A program made the position numbers and the translations under genes. Source: Pseudonocardia sp. TRM90224 (lineage in GTDB: Bacteria > Actinomycetota > Actinomycetes > Mycobacteriales > Pseudonocardiaceae). From it: a DNA stretch of 64,000 bases. Numbering within the stretch: position 1 is the first letter of the stretch; each line of letters opens with the position of its first letter. Under the pieces are notes generated by a model, which saw only the letters and a program-made list of their open reading frames with translations, made no database searches and was not told the DNA's origin. This document shows, one piece after another, positions 34,545 to 42,184 of the stretch. The DNA lies in the NCBI RefSeq assembly GCF_021245725.1, contig NZ_JAJGSX010000007.1, forward strand, positions 124,001 through 188,000, written 5' to 3'.

Positions 34545-35344
34545 CCACGCTCGCCTACACGGTCCGCGACTCGCGGACGATGCTGCGCCGCAACGTCCGG
34601 CGCATGCTCCGCTACCCGTCGCTGACCGCCATGGTCATCGGGATCCCGGTGGTCCTCCTGCTGCTGTTCGTCTTCGTGTTCGGCGGGACGTTGGGCGCGG
34701 GCATCGACGCCGCACCCGGTGGCGGCCGCACCGAGTACGCGAACTACGTCGTCCCCGGCATCCTGCTGATGACGCTGGCCGGCGCGGTGCAGGGCACGGC
34801 CATCTCGATCTCGATGGACATGACGGAAGGCATCGTCGCCCGGTTCCGCACGATGGCGATCTCCCGGGCCGCGGTGCTGACGGGACACGTCATCGGGAGC
34901 GTCATCCAGTCGGCGATCGGCGTCGTCGTGGTGCTCGCCGTCGCGTTCGCGATCGGGTTCCGGCCGACCGCGGGCCCGCTGGAGTGGCTCGGCGCGGTCG
35001 CCGTGCTCCTGATGGCGGCGCTCGCGCTCATCTGGCTGGCCGTCGCGCTGGGGCTCAAGGCGAAGAGCGTCGAGACGGCGAGCAACACGCCGATGTTCCT
35101 GATCCTGCTGCCGTTCCTCGGCAGCGGGTTCGTCCCGACCGACTCGATGCCGGTGGCGCTGGCGCTGTTCGCCGAGTACCAGCCGTTCACCCCGATCATC
35201 GAGACGCTGCGCGGCCTGCTGCGGGGCACGCCGATCGGCGCGAGCGGGGTGCTCGCCGTGGTGTGGTGCGTCGTGATCGCCGGCGGCGGCTACCTGTGGT
35301 CGCGGCGGCTGTACGAGCGGGCCTCGGTCCGGCCACGCGCCTGA
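34541..35344 (+). CDS. ABC-2 type permease, DrrB type
   Basis: A 267-residue ABC-2 permease with six hydrophobic segments: about residues 29-51, 64-84, 107-131, 140-163, 172-190 and 235-255. The ABC-2 signature region is NTPMFLILLPFLGSGFVPTDSMP, close to DrrB. It starts on the stop codon of the ATPase gene (ATGA), so the complex is made in balance. A palindrome (35361-35406) follows and probably ends the transcript. Confidence 0.9.
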   Translation: MTTLAYTVRDSRTMLRRNVRRMLRYPSLTAMVIGIPVVLLLLFVFVFGGTLGAGIDAAPGGGRTEYANYVVPGILLMTLAGAVQGTAISISMDMTEGIVARFRTMAISRAAVLTGHVIGSVIQSAIGVVVVLAVAFAIGFRPTAGPLEWLGAVAVLLMAALALIWLAVALGLKAKSVETASNTPMFLILLPFLGSGFVPTDSMPVALALFAEYQPFTPIIETLRGLLRGTPIGASGVLAVVWCVVIAGGGYLWSRRLYERASVRPRA

Positions 35345-35360
35345 TCCCGGCTGCCGCCGG

Positions 35361-35406
35361 ACGGATCCGGCCGGGAAAGGCTGAACCCCTTCCCCGCCGG
35401 ATCCGT
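35361..35406. terminator. Palindrome after the DrrAB-type genes
   Basis: ACGGATCCGGC (35361-35371) pairs with GCCGGATCCGT (35396-35406), with partly paired GGAAAGG/CCCCTTCC inside. It is probably the terminator of the ABC pair. It reaches into the proposed GTG start (35405) of the sulfatase gene. Confidence 0.6.
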
Positions 35407-37084
35407 GCTGACTGGTGTGCTGAGAGCTTCCCCGAAAGCCCAGAAGCCCCGCCGGACGCGTCGGGTGATCGGCGTGACGGTCACGATCGCCTCCGCCGCG
35501 CTGGTGTTCATCGCGCTGGTCGCGCCCCGCGAGGTGGGGCAGCTCAGCCCGCTCGCCCTGCTGCGGATCCCGCTGGAAGGGCTGCTCGGCGCCGCGCTGC
35601 TGCTGGTGCTGCCGGCGCGGGCGCGACGGATCGTCGCGCCGGTCGCCGGGGCCGTGCTCGGTGTGGTGACGGTGTTGCGGGTGCTGCAGATGGGCTTCCT
35701 GTCGGTGCTGGCGAGACCGTTCGACCCGCTCTTCGACTGGCCGCAGCTGGGCAGCGCGGTCGAGCTGCTGCACGGGTCGCTGGGTGATGCCGGCGCAACC
35801 GCCGTCGCGGTCGGCGCCGTCGTCGCCGGCGTCGTGCTGGTCGTCGTCATGCCGCTGGCGGTCCGGCGGCTCGCCGGTGTCGCGGCGCGGCACCGGGGCG
35901 CCACGGCCCGTGCCGTCGCGGTGCTGACCGTCGCGTGGATCGGCTGCTTCGCGGTCGGCGCGCAGCTCGTCGCGCCGGTTCCGGTCGCGGCGCGCAGCGT
36001 TGCCGCGGCCGCGACGCAGACCGCCGACCAGGTCGCCACCAGCCTGCACGACCAGCGGGTCTTCGACGAGCAGTCGGCGAGCGACGCCTTCGGGCGCACC
36101 GCCGATGCCGACCTGCTCACCGCGTTGCGCGGGAAGGACGTCGTGCTGACCTTCGTCGAGAGCTACGGGCGCTCGGCGCTGGAGAACCCGCAGTTCGCCC
36201 CGACCGTCGACGCCGTGCTCGACGAGGGCACCCGCCGGCTGGCCGCGGACGGTTTCTCCGCCCGGAGCGCGTTCCTCACCTCCTCGGTGACCGGCGGTGG
36301 CAGCTGGCTCGCACACGCAACGCTGCTTTCCGGGCTCCAGGTCACCAACCAGCACAGCTTCGACAAACTGGTCGGCAGCAACCGGCTCACCCTCTCGAGC
36401 GCATTCGGACGAGCCGGCTGGGAAACCGTATCGGTGATGCCCTCCAGCGTCGGTGAATGGCCGGAGAGCACCTTCTACGGCTTCGACCGGGTATACGACT
36501 CGAGCAATCTCGGGAACCGCTCGGGCACCTATTCCGGATTCCAGACCCCGGACCAGTACACCCTTTCCGCATTCGAGCGGCTCGAACGCAGCCGTGCCGG
36601 TCGTGGGCCGTTGATGGCGGAGATCCCGCTGGTCACCAGCCACTGGCCGTGGGCGGAGGTGCCGAAGTTGCGCGACTGGGCCGACATCGGCGACGGCACG
36701 GTCTTCGACCAACCGGAAGCCGGTCGCAGCGAGTCGGTCGAGGCCGTCGAGAGCGATCCGGACCGCATGCGCGACGGGTACCGGCGCTCCATCGAGTACT
36801 CCCTTTCGACGTTGATCTCCTACGTCGAGACCTACGGCGACGACAACCTCGTGCTCGTCTTCCTCGGCGACCACCAGCCGGCCACGTTCGTCTCCGGGGA
36901 CGGTGCCGGGAAGGACGTCCCGATCACGATCGTCAGCCGCGACCCCGGCGTGCTCGACCGGATCGCCGGCTGGGGCTGGTCGACGGGGCTGCGGCCGGAC
37001 GCGCAGGCGCCGGTCTGGCCCATGGCGTCGTTCCGCGACCGGTTCCTGACCGCGTACGGGCCGACGCGCAGCGGCGCCAGGTGA
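35405..37084 (+). CDS. LtaS-like membrane sulfatase/phosphatase
   Basis: A 559-residue protein. About five membrane helices (residues 20-215) are followed by an extracytoplasmic alkaline-phosphatase-superfamily domain. Metal and catalytic motifs are VLTFVESYGRSALENP (about residue 250), the Ser/Thr nucleophile region in SSVTGGGSWLAHATLLSG (about 300) and LVFLGDHQPATFV (about 487). The layout is that of lipoteichoic-acid-synthase and phosphoglycerol-transferase relatives, so transfer or hydrolysis of a phospholipid or sulfated head group is likely. GTG 35405 lies in a palindrome; GTG 35417 is an alternative start. Confidence 0.82.
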   Translation: MLTGVLRASPKAQKPRRTRRVIGVTVTIASAALVFIALVAPREVGQLSPLALLRIPLEGLLGAALLLVLPARARRIVAPVAGAVLGVVTVLRVLQMGFLSVLARPFDPLFDWPQLGSAVELLHGSLGDAGATAVAVGAVVAGVVLVVVMPLAVRRLAGVAARHRGATARAVAVLTVAWIGCFAVGAQLVAPVPVAARSVAAAATQTADQVATSLHDQRVFDEQSASDAFGRTADADLLTALRGKDVVLTFVESYGRSALENPQFAPTVDAVLDEGTRRLAADGFSARSAFLTSSVTGGGSWLAHATLLSGLQVTNQHSFDKLVGSNRLTLSSAFGRAGWETVSVMPSSVGEWPESTFYGFDRVYDSSNLGNRSGTYSGFQTPDQYTLSAFERLERSRAGRGPLMAEIPLVTSHWPWAEVPKLRDWADIGDGTVFDQPEAGRSESVEAVESDPDRMRDGYRRSIEYSLSTLISYVETYGDDNLVLVFLGDHQPATFVSGDGAGKDVPITIVSRDPGVLDRIAGWGWSTGLRPDAQAPVWPMASFRDRFLTAYGPTRSGAR

Positions 37085-37103
37085 TCGCTGTTCGAATCCG
37101 GGC

Positions 37104-38516
37104 TCAGCTCGGCTTCGGCTTCGGCACGGCCAGCGCCAGCACGACGAGCACCACCGCGGCGGGCAGGCTCCACATCAGCACATCCGGGATCGTGTCGGCG
37201 ACGAGGTCCGCGGTGACCTGGCTGCCTTCGAGCCTGCGGCTGAGCATGTTGCCGAGCACGGCCACACCCAGCGTCATGCCGAGACCGCGGATCGACAGCG
37301 CGGCCGTGGTCGCGCCGGCGAGGTCCGAAGGCTCCACGGCGTTCTGCGACACCGTCACCAGCAACTGCATGATCAGTCCGAAGCCCAGGCCCATCACCAC
37401 GCAGACCACCACGAACAGCGGGTATGAGCTGTTGTGGTCCAACATCGACAGCAGCGCGACGCCGGCCGTGATGATGATCGGACCGAGCACCAGCAGCGGC
37501 TTCGCTCCCACCGACGCCACCTTCGCACCCGCGATGCCGGAGGCCAGCACGAACGCGAGCATGTACGGGATGAGCGCGAACCCGGACTGCGTGGCGCTCA
37601 TCCCGAACGCGTTCTGCATGTACGTCGGCAGGAACACGACCACGCCGTACAGCAGCGCACCGAGAAGCGCGGCCGCGGGCAGCGCCACCGCGAGCGTGCG
37701 GTTGGTGAACAGCCGCAGCGCCAGCACCGGGTTCGCCGCTCGCCGTTCCCAGGCGACGAACCCCGCCAGCAGCACGACGAACGCGGCCGCCAGCGAGAGC
37801 ACGACGCCCGATCCCCAGGCGTACGTCCGGCCGCCCCATTCGGTGACCAGCATCAGGCTGACGACGGCGCCGACCAGCAGCGTCGACCCGAGGAAGTCCA
37901 CGGCAGCGTCCTGGCGGAGCAACGGCAGCCGCAGCGTGAACGCCACCAGGAGCGCCGCCACGACACCGATCGGCAGGTTGACGTAGAAGATCCAGCGCCA
38001 ACCGACGGCGTCGGTGAGCACTCCGCCGACGAGCGGGCCACCGATGCTGGCCACGGCGAACAACACCCCGACGTAGCCCTGCACCTTGCCGCGCTTCTCC
38101 GGTGGGTGGAGCTCGGCCAGCGCGATGGTCGGCACGACGAACAGCGCTCCCGCGCCGACGCCTTGCAGCGCGCGGTAGGCGATCAGCTCGCCGAGCGTGC
38201 CCGCCGAAGCGCACAGCAGCGACGCCACGGTGAAGAGCATGATCGAGAACAGGTAGACCGGCCGCCGGCCGAACCGGTCGCTGAGCCTGCCGTACAGCGT
38301 GCCGGTCGCAGTGGAGGCGAGCACGTACGCGGTGACGACCCAGCTGATCGACTCGAGCCCGCCGAGGTCGGTGGCGATGCTTTGCAGCGCGATCGCCACC
38401 ACCGTCTGGTCCAGTACGGAGAGCAGCACCCCGAGCGCGAGCCCGATCGAGGCGAGCGGGACGTTGCTGGTGCGTGCCGGCCGGCCCGCCTCGGTCTCGA
38501 TGACCGCCTCGTCCAT
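37104..38516 (-). CDS. DHA2 (EmrB/QacA-type) 14-TM drug exporter
   Basis: A 470-residue major facilitator with 14 hydrophobic segments. The motif-A loop GRLSDRFGRRPVYLFS follows helix 2, and QTVVAIALQSIATDLGG fits motif D1 of the DHA2 family. ATG 38516 is preceded by an AGAAGGGG ribosome site. The MerR gene is divergent across 66 bp with a typical 19-bp-spacer promoter, which suggests a drug-inducible efflux pump. Substrates are unknown. Confidence 0.9.
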   Translation of the reverse strand: MDEAVIETEAGRPARTSNVPLASIGLALGVLLSVLDQTVVAIALQSIATDLGGLESISWVVTAYVLASTATGTLYGRLSDRFGRRPVYLFSIMLFTVASLLCASAGTLGELIAYRALQGVGAGALFVVPTIALAELHPPEKRGKVQGYVGVLFAVASIGGPLVGGVLTDAVGWRWIFYVNLPIGVVAALLVAFTLRLPLLRQDAAVDFLGSTLLVGAVVSLMLVTEWGGRTYAWGSGVVLSLAAAFVVLLAGFVAWERRAANPVLALRLFTNRTLAVALPAAALLGALLYGVVVFLPTYMQNAFGMSATQSGFALIPYMLAFVLASGIAGAKVASVGAKPLLVLGPIIITAGVALLSMLDHNSSYPLFVVVCVVMGLGFGLIMQLLVTVSQNAVEPSDLAGATTAALSIRGLGMTLGVAVLGNMLSRRLEGSQVTADLVADTIPDVLMWSLPAAVVLVVLALAVPKPKPS

Positions 38517-38546
38517 CGTGTTCCCCTTCTTCCGGCGCAGGTGTCC

Positions 38547-38577
38547 TTGACGTGCGGCCCAACTCTGCAAGTTAATG
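38547..38577 (+). promoter_or_regulatory. MerR-type promoter with 19-bp spacer
   Basis: TTGACG (38547-38552) and TTAATG (38572-38577) are 19 bp apart, the overlong spacer that MerR proteins correct. The palindrome AACT-CTGCA-AGTT (38561-38573) lies in the spacer. The ATG of merR follows six bases after the -10 box, so the mRNA may be leaderless. Confidence 0.65.
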
Positions 38578-38582
38578 TGAAC

Positions 38583-38999
38583 ATGAAGTCAAGCGGTGCG
38601 ACCTACTCGATCGGTGCGCTGGCGGCCCGGTTCGGGCTGGCGACCCACGTGCTGCGGCACTGGGAGGCGGTCGGCCTGCTCACCCCCGCGACGAGGGTCA
38701 GCGGCCGCCGGCGCTACACCGACGACCACGTGACGCGGGTCGTGATGATCCTGCGCGGCAAGCAGGCGGGCTTCAGCCTGGCGCAGCTGCAGGAGATGCT
38801 CACCGCACCGGACCCGGCAACGAGACGCGTGCTCATGCAGCGCCACCGGGATGAGCTCGACGCACGGCTGTCGGAGATCCTCGAATCCAGGAAGCTCATC
38901 GACCACGCGCTGGCGTGCGAGGCCGAGGACTTCACGCAGTGCCGGACGTTCCAGCGCCTGGTGCACTCGCTGGTCACACAGTGGGGAAAGACCCACTGA
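38583..38999 (+). CDS. MerR family transcriptional regulator
   Basis: A 138-residue regulator. The DNA-binding domain is YSIGALAARFGLATHVLRHWEAVGLLTPATRVSGRRRYTDDHVTRV. The long dimerisation helix ends in a segment with two cysteines (LACEAEDFTQC), which might bind a metal or sense a thiol-reactive drug. It is divergent from the DHA2 exporter and sits behind its own 19-bp-spacer promoter, so it probably activates itself and the pump. Confidence 0.9.
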   Translation: MKSSGATYSIGALAARFGLATHVLRHWEAVGLLTPATRVSGRRRYTDDHVTRVVMILRGKQAGFSLAQLQEMLTAPDPATRRVLMQRHRDELDARLSEILESRKLIDHALACEAEDFTQCRTFQRLVHSLVTQWGKTH

Positions 39000-39123
39000 G
39001 ACGGAAAGGTCCTTACCTATTCCAAGCGATTTCCCAATGGTGTGAGCAATTCGACGCCGAGTTGACAGCGACGGACGCAGTACTGCAGGATCGAACGCTC
39101 ATGCAAGACAAGTCGGGGGATTC

Positions 39124-39573
39124 ATGCAGGAATTGATTCGCCGACGAATTCTGTTCATCGTATTTCCACCGACAGCGGCAGCTGTACTCATGGCGGCAAC
39201 TTTTGTCGCGATGGTCGGCAGGGTGACCGATACGGTGGAGGTCGGGCAGCTCGGCCGCAACGGCCTCCAGCACACGACGTTGTTGGCGCACGCGGCGGTG
39301 CACGTCTGCACCGGGGTGCTCATCTCGGCGACGGTCTGGGTGCTGCTGCACTACGTCACGTCGACCGCCGGACCGGCGTTCGTCGTCCGCGCGCTCACGT
39401 TCCTCTCCTGGTTCACCGTGGCCGTGCTCACCTACCGGCAGGGCGTCGAGATCTCGGCGAACATCGGCTTCGCCGGCGAACACACGTCGCCGTGGCTGTC
39501 GGTGCTCGACTGGACGGTCGGTTTTGTCGCCGGCACCGTCGCGGTCGTCGCGATCCGGCTCGACGAATCGTGA
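39124..39573 (+). CDS. Small four-helix membrane protein, unknown
   Basis: A 149-residue membrane protein with hydrophobic segments near residues 8-30, 57-78, 86-104 and 125-142. No motif is recognised. It lies alone, 124 bp downstream of merR and convergent with an SDR gene. The gap is less GC-rich than its surroundings. It is a real gene by length and composition, with no functional clue. Confidence 0.65.
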   Translation: MQELIRRRILFIVFPPTAAAVLMAATFVAMVGRVTDTVEVGQLGRNGLQHTTLLAHAAVHVCTGVLISATVWVLLHYVTSTAGPAFVVRALTFLSWFTVAVLTYRQGVEISANIGFAGEHTSPWLSVLDWTVGFVAGTVAVVAIRLDES

Positions 39574-39581
39574 CCCGCGGC

Positions 39582-40358
39582 TCAGACGATGGTGTAGCCG
39601 CCGTCGATGACGATGGTCTGCCCGACGACGAACGCCGATTCGTCGCCGCAGAGGTAGGTCACCAGCGGCCCGAGCTCGTCGGGGCGCCCCATCCGCCCCG
39701 CCGGCGTGCGGCGCATCCACTCGTCGACCATGTCGGGGTCGGTCGTCGACACGGACTTCGTCATGTCGGACGCGAAGTAGCCCGGCGCGATCGCGTTGAC
39801 CCGGATCCCCAACGGCAGCCACTCGACGGCGAGGCTCGCCGTCAACATCGACACCGCCGCCTTCGACGCGTTGTAGGCGGCCTGCGGCTGGGGCAGGTTG
39901 ACGACCATCCCGGACATCGACGCGACGTTCACGACGGACCCGGTCAGCCCAGCGGCGACCACCGCGCGGGCGAACGACTGGCAGGGCAGGAACGTGCCGG
40001 TGACGTTGACGTCGAGCACCGTGCGGAACCGCTCCGCCGTGACGTCGATGGCCGGCTCGTTCCACGCGATCCCGGCCGCGTTGACGAGGATCGTCGCGGT
40101 GCCGAGCTCGTCTGCGGTGCGGGCGAACACCTGGGCGACCTGGTCGGCTTCGGTGACGTCGCAGCGCTGAGCGGCGACGGCACCGGGCAGCTCGGCGTCG
40201 AGCCGGGCCGCGGCATCGGTCACGGACTCCAGCACGTCGACCAGCATGAGATCGGCGCCGTTGCGACCGAGCGCCTCGGCCATGGCGTACCCGAGTCCCC
40301 TGCTGCCGCCGGTGACGACGGCGGTCCTCCCGGCCAACGACCCTTCCGACACTGGCAT
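39582..40358 (-). CDS. Short-chain dehydrogenase/reductase
   Basis: A 258-residue classical SDR. The cofactor motif TGGSRGLG, the NAAG motif (LVNAAGI), the catalytic Ser in VASMSG and the YxxxK motif YNASK are all present. The Asp after the second strand (MLVDV) suggests NAD over NADP. The closing part GRMGRPDELGPLVTYLCGDESAFVVGQTIVIDGG is like sugar-alcohol and gluconate dehydrogenases. No operon partner tells the substrate. Confidence 0.9.
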   Translation of the reverse strand: MPVSEGSLAGRTAVVTGGSRGLGYAMAEALGRNGADLMLVDVLESVTDAAARLDAELPGAVAAQRCDVTEADQVAQVFARTADELGTATILVNAAGIAWNEPAIDVTAERFRTVLDVNVTGTFLPCQSFARAVVAAGLTGSVVNVASMSGMVVNLPQPQAAYNASKAAVSMLTASLAVEWLPLGIRVNAIAPGYFASDMTKSVSTTDPDMVDEWMRRTPAGRMGRPDELGPLVTYLCGDESAFVVGQTIVIDGGYTIV

Positions 40359-40425
40359 CGGGGTCTGCTCCCGTCCTGACGTTGATCGTGCAGAACCGGC
40401 AGCCTGGGGCCGGGGCGGGCAGCTG

Positions 40426-40941
40426 TCAAACCGGCACGTCCTCGGTCAGCCACGCTTCGAGCGCCGTCAGGTCGGCGCCACGCAGGCCCAGCCGGGGATC
40501 CACCCTGTGCAGAAGCGTCGGCTCGGGGTGGTGCGCGGACATCCACCTCCGGTCGATGTCGGTGATCTCGTCGTCTACCCAGGCGAACCGCCGGCCCGCC
40601 GCCCATGCGGAGAGGGCCCGGGTCTTCCAGTGCAGTCCGGCGCGCTCGTCGAACGCCTCCTCCTCGGTGGGCGGCGGCCAGTCCACGAACGGAAGCGGCG
40701 GCAACCCGAGGCGCGGTGCGACGCATTCGTTCGCCTCGCCCATCCAGGTCGTCGCCCACACCAGCTCGCAGCGCATCGCGAGCAGCCGGGGTCCGATCGA
40801 AGGATCGACCCGCGCCAGCAGCGGGTGGTCGTGCGGGGGCGCGGGCGGGAACGTGGGATAGCCGCCCGGATGCGTCACGACAGTCGCGCCGAACGGGACG
40901 AGCGGACCGTCGACATCGAGGAAGAGCACGGGTACCGCCAC
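40426..40941 (-). CDS. HAD-like domain protein
   Basis: A 171-residue protein with the HAD phosphatase nucleophile motif LFLDVDGPL at the N-terminus, ATTW in the second motif position and WVDDE near residue 125 as the acidic motif. This is the compact form found in many actinobacteria without a cap domain. It probably removes phosphate from a small molecule or is a regulatory remnant. Confidence 0.78.
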   Translation of the reverse strand: MAVPVLFLDVDGPLVPFGATVVTHPGGYPTFPPAPPHDHPLLARVDPSIGPRLLAMRCELVWATTWMGEANECVAPRLGLPPLPFVDWPPPTEEEAFDERAGLHWKTRALSAWAAGRRFAWVDDEITDIDRRWMSAHHPEPTLLHRVDPRLGLRGADLTALEAWLTEDVPV

Positions 40942-41219
40942 CCGCGGACGGTAGCGCCCTCCGGCGGCGAGATGGGCTGTGTCGCGGCCTGGGCAACGCT
41001 GCCGCCCATCTCGTCATGCGCGCGTCGCCGGCGTGCACCGGCCCAGGAGCGGCTGCCAGGGCAGACCGGGGGTCGCTCGTGCACAGGATCGGCTGACGGG
41101 TGCCGCTGAGGTGCTGGAGGTGTTCGGCTCGCTCCCCACGGGTTCCACCGAATAGTGGGGGTAAAGTGGGGGCTGATCTTGAGATTCTCGCCGCATTACC
41201 CCTCTGACCTGGGGTTTTG
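40942..41219. other. Intergenic region without recognised feature
   Basis: These 278 bp between the HAD gene and tRNA-Asn hold no gene, clear hairpin or att-like repeat that I could find. The stretch 41155-41220 contains several short G or C runs. Confidence 0.5.
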
Positions 41220-41292
41220 CTCCTCCGACTGGACTCGAACCAGTAACCCTGCGATTAACAGTCGCATGCTCTGCCAATTGAGCTACGGAGGA
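41220..41292 (-). tRNA. tRNA-Asn (GTT), ordinary copy
   Basis: Fully canonical: acceptor TCCTCCG/CGGAGGA, G73, D-arm TA-GCTC-AATTGGCAGA-GC, anticodon arm TGCGA-CTGTTAA-TCGCA, T-arm ACTGG-TTCGAGT-CCAGT. Together with the array copy at 14960 the window holds two different tRNA-Asn genes. Confidence 0.95.
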
Positions 41293-41474
41293 CCGTACGG
41301 GTGCGGGGGCGTGCCCCGCTGGCAGGAAGAACTTTAGCGCACCCCCGCATCCGGTTCGGGTGGGGGTCCCGCCGGCCGCACGGGTTCGGCGGTCCGCCGC
41401 TCCTGCCGTCGGGACGGGGTTCGGGGGCGCGCGGCTGGGGCACTATGGGTCGGGAGGCGAGGCCGGGAGGCATC

Positions 41475-41681
41475 ATGCTGAAGTTCCTGCTGGGTGCGGC
41501 CGTCGGTTACGTGCTCGGGGCGAAGGCGGGGCACGAGCGGTACGAGCAGCTCAAGCGCACCTACCAGCGGGTGGCGGATCATCCGGCCGTCCAGGGGGCG
41601 GCGGGGGTGGTGCGCGCCAGGGTCGAGGAGACGGTCAGCGGGCGCCGCCACGACGAGGGCGCGAGCGGGCACCACCGCTGA
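41475..41681 (+). CDS. YtxH-like small protein
   Basis: A 68-residue protein. A short hydrophobic N-terminus with glycines (LKFLLGAAVGYVLGAKAG) precedes a charged helix (HERYEQLKRTYQRV), as in YtxH-domain proteins found throughout actinobacteria. GGGAGG lies four bases before the ATG. Function is unknown; a membrane-associated stress protein is the family guess. Confidence 0.75.
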   Translation: MLKFLLGAAVGYVLGAKAGHERYEQLKRTYQRVADHPAVQGAAGVVRARVEETVSGRRHDEGASGHHR

Positions 41682-41688
41682 GGGTGGC

Positions 41689-41704
41689 GCGTTCGTGCAA
41701 TACC
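41689..41704 (+). promoter_or_regulatory. 16-bp motif repeated upstream of two oxidoreductase genes, copy 2
   Basis: GCGTTCGTGCAATACC, identical to 9535-9550, 29 bp before the F420-type oxidoreductase gene. See copy 1. Confidence 0.55.
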
Positions 41705-41733
41705 GCCGGCCGACCGCCGGTGAGGATCGGGCC

Positions 41734-42153
41734 ATGACGATCGACATGGCGGCTTTCAACCGGTCGCTCATCGAGGAGTTCCGGGCGACGGGGGGTCGGC
41801 CCGGCGGGCCGGTGGCCGGGATCGACCTGATCCTGCTGACCACGACCGGCGCGCGGACCGGCCGCCCGCACACCACACCCCTCGGCTACACGCTCGACGG
41901 GTCGCCCGACCGGATCATCCTGTTCGCGTCGAACCGGGGCGCCCCGCGCCACCCGGCGTGGTTCCACAACCTGGTCGCGCACTCGGAGGTGCAGGTCGAG
42001 CGCAGGGACGAGACGTTCACCGCGCGGGCGCGCGTCGCCGAGGGCGCGGAGCGCGAACACCTGCTGGCGCTCTGGCTGGCCGCATCCCCGGCGACGGCGA
42101 CGCACGAGGCCATGGCGGGCCGCACCATCCCGATGGTCCTGCTGCAGCGCTGA
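41734..42153 (+). CDS. Nitroreductase/DDN family deazaflavin (F420)-dependent oxidoreductase
   Basis: A 139-residue split-barrel protein of the Ddn group that uses coenzyme F420. The sequence ILLTTTGARTGRPHTTPLGY and the ASNRGAPRHPAWFHNLVAHSEVQVE block are the family marks for F420 binding. The C-terminal catalytic part is less conserved and the substrate is unknown, perhaps quinones or nitroaromatics. The same 16-bp upstream motif precedes the ABM monooxygenase gene at 9582, which suggests joint control. Confidence 0.9.
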   Translation: MTIDMAAFNRSLIEEFRATGGRPGGPVAGIDLILLTTTGARTGRPHTTPLGYTLDGSPDRIILFASNRGAPRHPAWFHNLVAHSEVQVERRDETFTARARVAEGAEREHLLALWLAASPATATHEAMAGRTIPMVLLQR

Positions 42154-42184
42154 CCCACCGCACACACCTCGTGGCTGTGTGCCG

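Noticed and set aside
33962-36874. A 970-codon open frame on the minus strand opposite the ABC and sulfatase genes
   Set aside because: Shadow of DrrA/DrrB-type and LtaS-like genes with clear motifs; its own translation has no domain.
41220-41292. tRNA-Asn as attachment site of an integrated element
   Set aside because: No integrase and no repeat of the tRNA 3' end was found within the window.
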